Below the pieces are notes generated by a model. The model was not told the DNA's origin. It saw nothing but the letters and a program-made list of their open reading frames with translations, and did no database searches. A stretch of DNA of 64,000 nucleotides from Fremontodendron californicum (Eukaryota > Streptophyta > Magnoliopsida > Malvales > Malvaceae). The translations under genes were made by a program, and so were the position numbers. Location of the stretch: assembly GCA_030761205.1 (NCBI GenBank), contig JAULJL010000039.1:2800001-2864000 (forward strand), given 5' to 3'. Below are positions 61,609 through 64,000 of the stretch, piece by piece. Positions within the stretch are counted from its first letter, which is position 1. Every line of letters begins with the position of its first letter.

Positions 61609-62547
61609 TCCATCAAATGCTGGAGAAAATATTGGAACTTGATTCTTTCTGCAATGGATAAGACTGATGATATAGGTTTTTAGACAGGTTTCAGCTATTT
61701 TTCAGTCCATCAAATGCTGGAGAAAATATTGGAACTTGATTCTTTCTGCAATGGATAAGACTGATGATATAGGTTTTTAGACAGGTTTCAGCTATTTTCC
61801 AGTCAATCAAATGCTGGAGAAAATATTGGAACTTGATTCTTTCTGCAATGGATAAGACTGATGATATAGGTTTTTAGACAGGTTTCAGCTATTTTCCAGT
61901 CCATCAAATGCTGGAGAAAATATTGGAACTTGATTCTTTCTGCAATGGATAAGACTGATGATATAGGTTTTTAGACAGGTTTCAGCTATTTTCCAGTCCA
62001 TCAAATGCTGGAGAAAATATTGGAACTTGATTCTTTCTGCAATGGATAAGACTGATGATATAGGTTTTTAGACAGGTTTCAGCTATTTTCCAGTCCATCA
62101 AATGCTGGAGAAAATATTGGAACTTGATTTTTTCTGCAATGGATAAGACTGATGATATAGGTTTTTAGACAGGTTTCAGCTATTTTCCAGTCCATCAAAT
62201 GCTGGAGAAAATATTGGAACTTGATTTTTTCTGCAATGGATAAGACTGATGATATAGGTTTTTAGACAGGTTTCAGCTATTTTCCAGTCCATCAAATGCT
62301 GGAGAAAATATTGGAACTTGATTCTTTCTGCAATGGATAAGACTGATGATATAGGTTTTTAGACAGGTTTCAGCTATTTTCCAGTCCATCAAATGCTGGA
62401 GAAAATATTGGAACTTGATTCTTTCTGCAATGGATAAGACTGATGATATAGGTTTTTAGACAGGTTTCAGCTATTTTCCAGTCCATCAAATGCTGGAGAA
62501 AATATTGGAACTTGATTCTTTCTGCAATGGATGAGACAAATGATGGG
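61609..62547 (+). repeat. 97-bp tandem repeat array in element 5
   Basis: Nine full 97-bp units start at 61609, 61706, 61803, 61900, 61997, 62094, 62191, 62288 and 62385, and a partial tenth starts at 62482. Units are nearly identical (variants are TCAATC for TCCATC in the third and T for C in the sixth and seventh). Each contains TCCATCAAATGCTGGAGAAA and GGTTTCAGCTATTTTCCAG. The array ends about 275 bp before the transposase ATG. Confidence 0.95.
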
Positions 62548-62822
62548 ATTTATCAATGACATTTTGCATTGAATAAGTTATAACTTTTTCAGTCAAATAG
62601 TCAAATAGTCCTAGGCAGAATATCAGAATCAGATTTCATCCTATACAAAGGATGGGATTTGTTATCTGGTACAACATAATGAACCATTATAAATTCATAA
62701 TACTTATGAAGGTTTACAATACCCCCATACAACAGTTTTTCAATCAGATTTTTCCTGAGTGCTAAAACCTCCTCATTCTCATTCTCATCCTTCTATATTT
62801 CTTCTTTCTTTTGCTACACAAC

Positions 62823-64000
62823 ATGAGCAATAGAGTGATCGCATTGGTCTACTATAATGGCCAAATTCATAATACTGACGAAGGTGCTACCTTTGATTGT
62901 GAACGTCCAAAAAGTTTTCGTGTTGAAGACGACGTCACATTAGAGGAACTGAAGCTGCAAATTCATACAAAAATTAAAGCTGAAACTAGAAAAAGAGTTT
63001 CAAAGGTAAGTACAGGCATCCTCTTTCTATTGGTGAAGGATGTGTCCGATATAGAACATTTCCACTTGAAGATGATGATGATGTCAGATGCATGTTTTAT
63101 GCTCATGAGACATTTGCAAATGTTGGTGTCCTTGAGTTATATGCTGACATAGATGATGTTGACGATGATTGCGGCCCTTCAAATGTTCGCACAACAGAAA
63201 ACTTTCCCATAGAAGATTATGATTCTGGGTGGTTCTATGTTCACACTACATACGACGTTCTCACAGAAGAAGTCGTGCCCTTATCTCAAGCTACAACTTT
63301 TCAGACTTCATTAGTCTCACAAACCCTAATTCCTACTACCCTCGAAGATGAGCCAGCTGGTGTTGATCCTGTTCGTCCACGTGGAGTCCATGGTGAAGAT
63401 GTTGGTGAATTTAGTGAGCAAGAAGAGGATGCTGAATTCGCAAGTGATGACAATACTGATTCTGACCCAGACGTCATCCCTGCTGAGATCAACACTCATG
63501 GAGATATCAACACTCATCGAGATATTCCCCCATATCAGGCTGCATCCCATATGCATACACTGGATCTGGAGGCAATGCATGTGCCGGAATTTCCAGAGTA
63601 TGTTCATACATTAGCTACGCCTCTGACATTTGATCCATCTGCACTTGATCTGTGTGTTGGGTTACAATTCCCAACGAAAGAGGCTGTGCTTTCAGCTATC
63701 AAGCACTATAACATCAAAAACTCTGTAGATTACAGAGTAATTGAATCTGAGCCGACGAAATATTACGCCAAGTGCTTAATGTATGGGAATGGGTGTAATT
63801 GGAGAATAAGGGCAACTTTTATGAAGAAGAAACATCTATGGGAGATTAGAAAATATGAAGGGCCTCATACTTGCACATCGGCGAGGATTTCACAAGATCA
63901 TTGCAAGTTAGATTGTAACATGATCTGCTCATGCATTTTGTCATTGGTCCAAGCAAATCCGGAGATTTCCGTTTCAGTTTTGATCGCTGAGATGCGAATC
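62823..64000 (+). CDS. MuDR-type transposase of element 5, N-terminal part (frameshifted, cut by window)
   Basis: The ATG at 62823 opens MSNRVIALVYYNGQIHNTDE, a PB1-like N-terminal region. Near 63005 the frame must shift by one base to continue as KYRHPLSIGEGCVRYRTFPLEDD. From there the frame is open to the window end. It covers an acidic linker, VGLQFPTKEAVLSAIKHYNI (start of the MuDR DNA-binding region), CLMYGNGCNWRIRA and GPHTC zinc-type ligands, and SLVQANPEISVSVLIAEMRI. The DDE and SWIM parts lie outside. The frameshift matches one in element 3. If it is real the protein is not made from one frame. Confidence 0.75.

Larger units (their letters stand above)
60852..64000 (+). mobile_element. 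Element 5: MULE with transposase, runs off the window
   Basis: The left terminus GGGTTTTTTATATTAATATAG matches those of elements 1-3. Four hairpins follow at about 60945-61182, then AT-rich DNA, a 97-bp tandem array and a MuDR-type transposase gene. The layout parallels element 3. The right end, and any PMD gene, lie beyond the window. Confidence 0.75.

Noticed and set aside
61609..62547. CRISPR-like array
   Set aside because: Units are contiguous 97-bp tandem copies without spacers, inside a plant transposon.

Overview
The window is nuclear DNA from a eudicot plant. It is AT-rich, has spliced genes with GT-AG introns, and carries plant-specific families (TGA bZIP factor, UVI4/GIG1 cell-cycle regulator, RABA4 GTPase, FBH-type bHLH, plant mobile domain genes). 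The species cannot be named from the sequence alone. No tRNA, rRNA or CRISPR array was recognised.

Host genes. Five cellular genes were reconstructed exon by exon, and all are open with intact reading frames: a TGA10-like bZIP factor (11982-18463, +, 11 exons, 473 aa), ribosomal protein eL6/RPL6 (31781-33495, +, 4 exons, 233 aa), a UVI4/GIG1-type APC/C inhibitor (36505-38516, -, 2 exons, 256 aa), a RABA4d-like Rab GTPase (39917-44457, -, 2 exons, 222 aa) and an FBH/bHLH130-like bHLH factor (46047-49168, -, 6 exons, 375 aa). They lie in one block from about 12 to 49 kb.

Mobile DNA. The rest is dominated by DNA transposons. The main story is a family of Mutator-like elements (MULEs) whose terminal inverted repeats are arrays of hairpins and which carry a plant mobile domain (PMD) gene. 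Five members are visible. Element 1 (1891-6573) and element 2 (53914-58478) are near-identical PMD-only elements with 9-10 bp target duplications. Element 3 (19266-26784) is an older copy with a MuDR-type transposase gene and a PMD gene tail to tail. Element 4 (26812-30256) is a diverged PMD-only copy inserted 27 bp beyond the end of element 3. Element 5 (60852 to beyond the window) has the hairpin terminus, a 97-bp tandem array and the start of a transposase gene. All four PMD genes share one promoter layout: a palindrome built on AACGGTCA, a C-rich tract and a TATAAATA box.

Small elements. At least four small hAT-like families are present, several with clean 8-bp target duplications. One family of about 180 bp (family B) has nine copies plus a fragment, all between 32.5 and 48.5 kb, and all inside introns or next to a stop codon of the four genes there. 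A second family (A, about 200-330 bp) has five copies in intergenic DNA. Two hAT-like elements of 915 and 863 bp (34626 and 59387) are sister copies.

How the parts relate. The transposase of element 3 is broken, and that of element 5 has a frameshift and is cut by the window edge. The PMD-only elements were therefore probably moved by a transposase supplied elsewhere, acting on the shared termini. The PMD reading frame of element 1 is fully open. That of element 2 differs by five substitutions and one CGA-to-TGA stop, so movement was recent.
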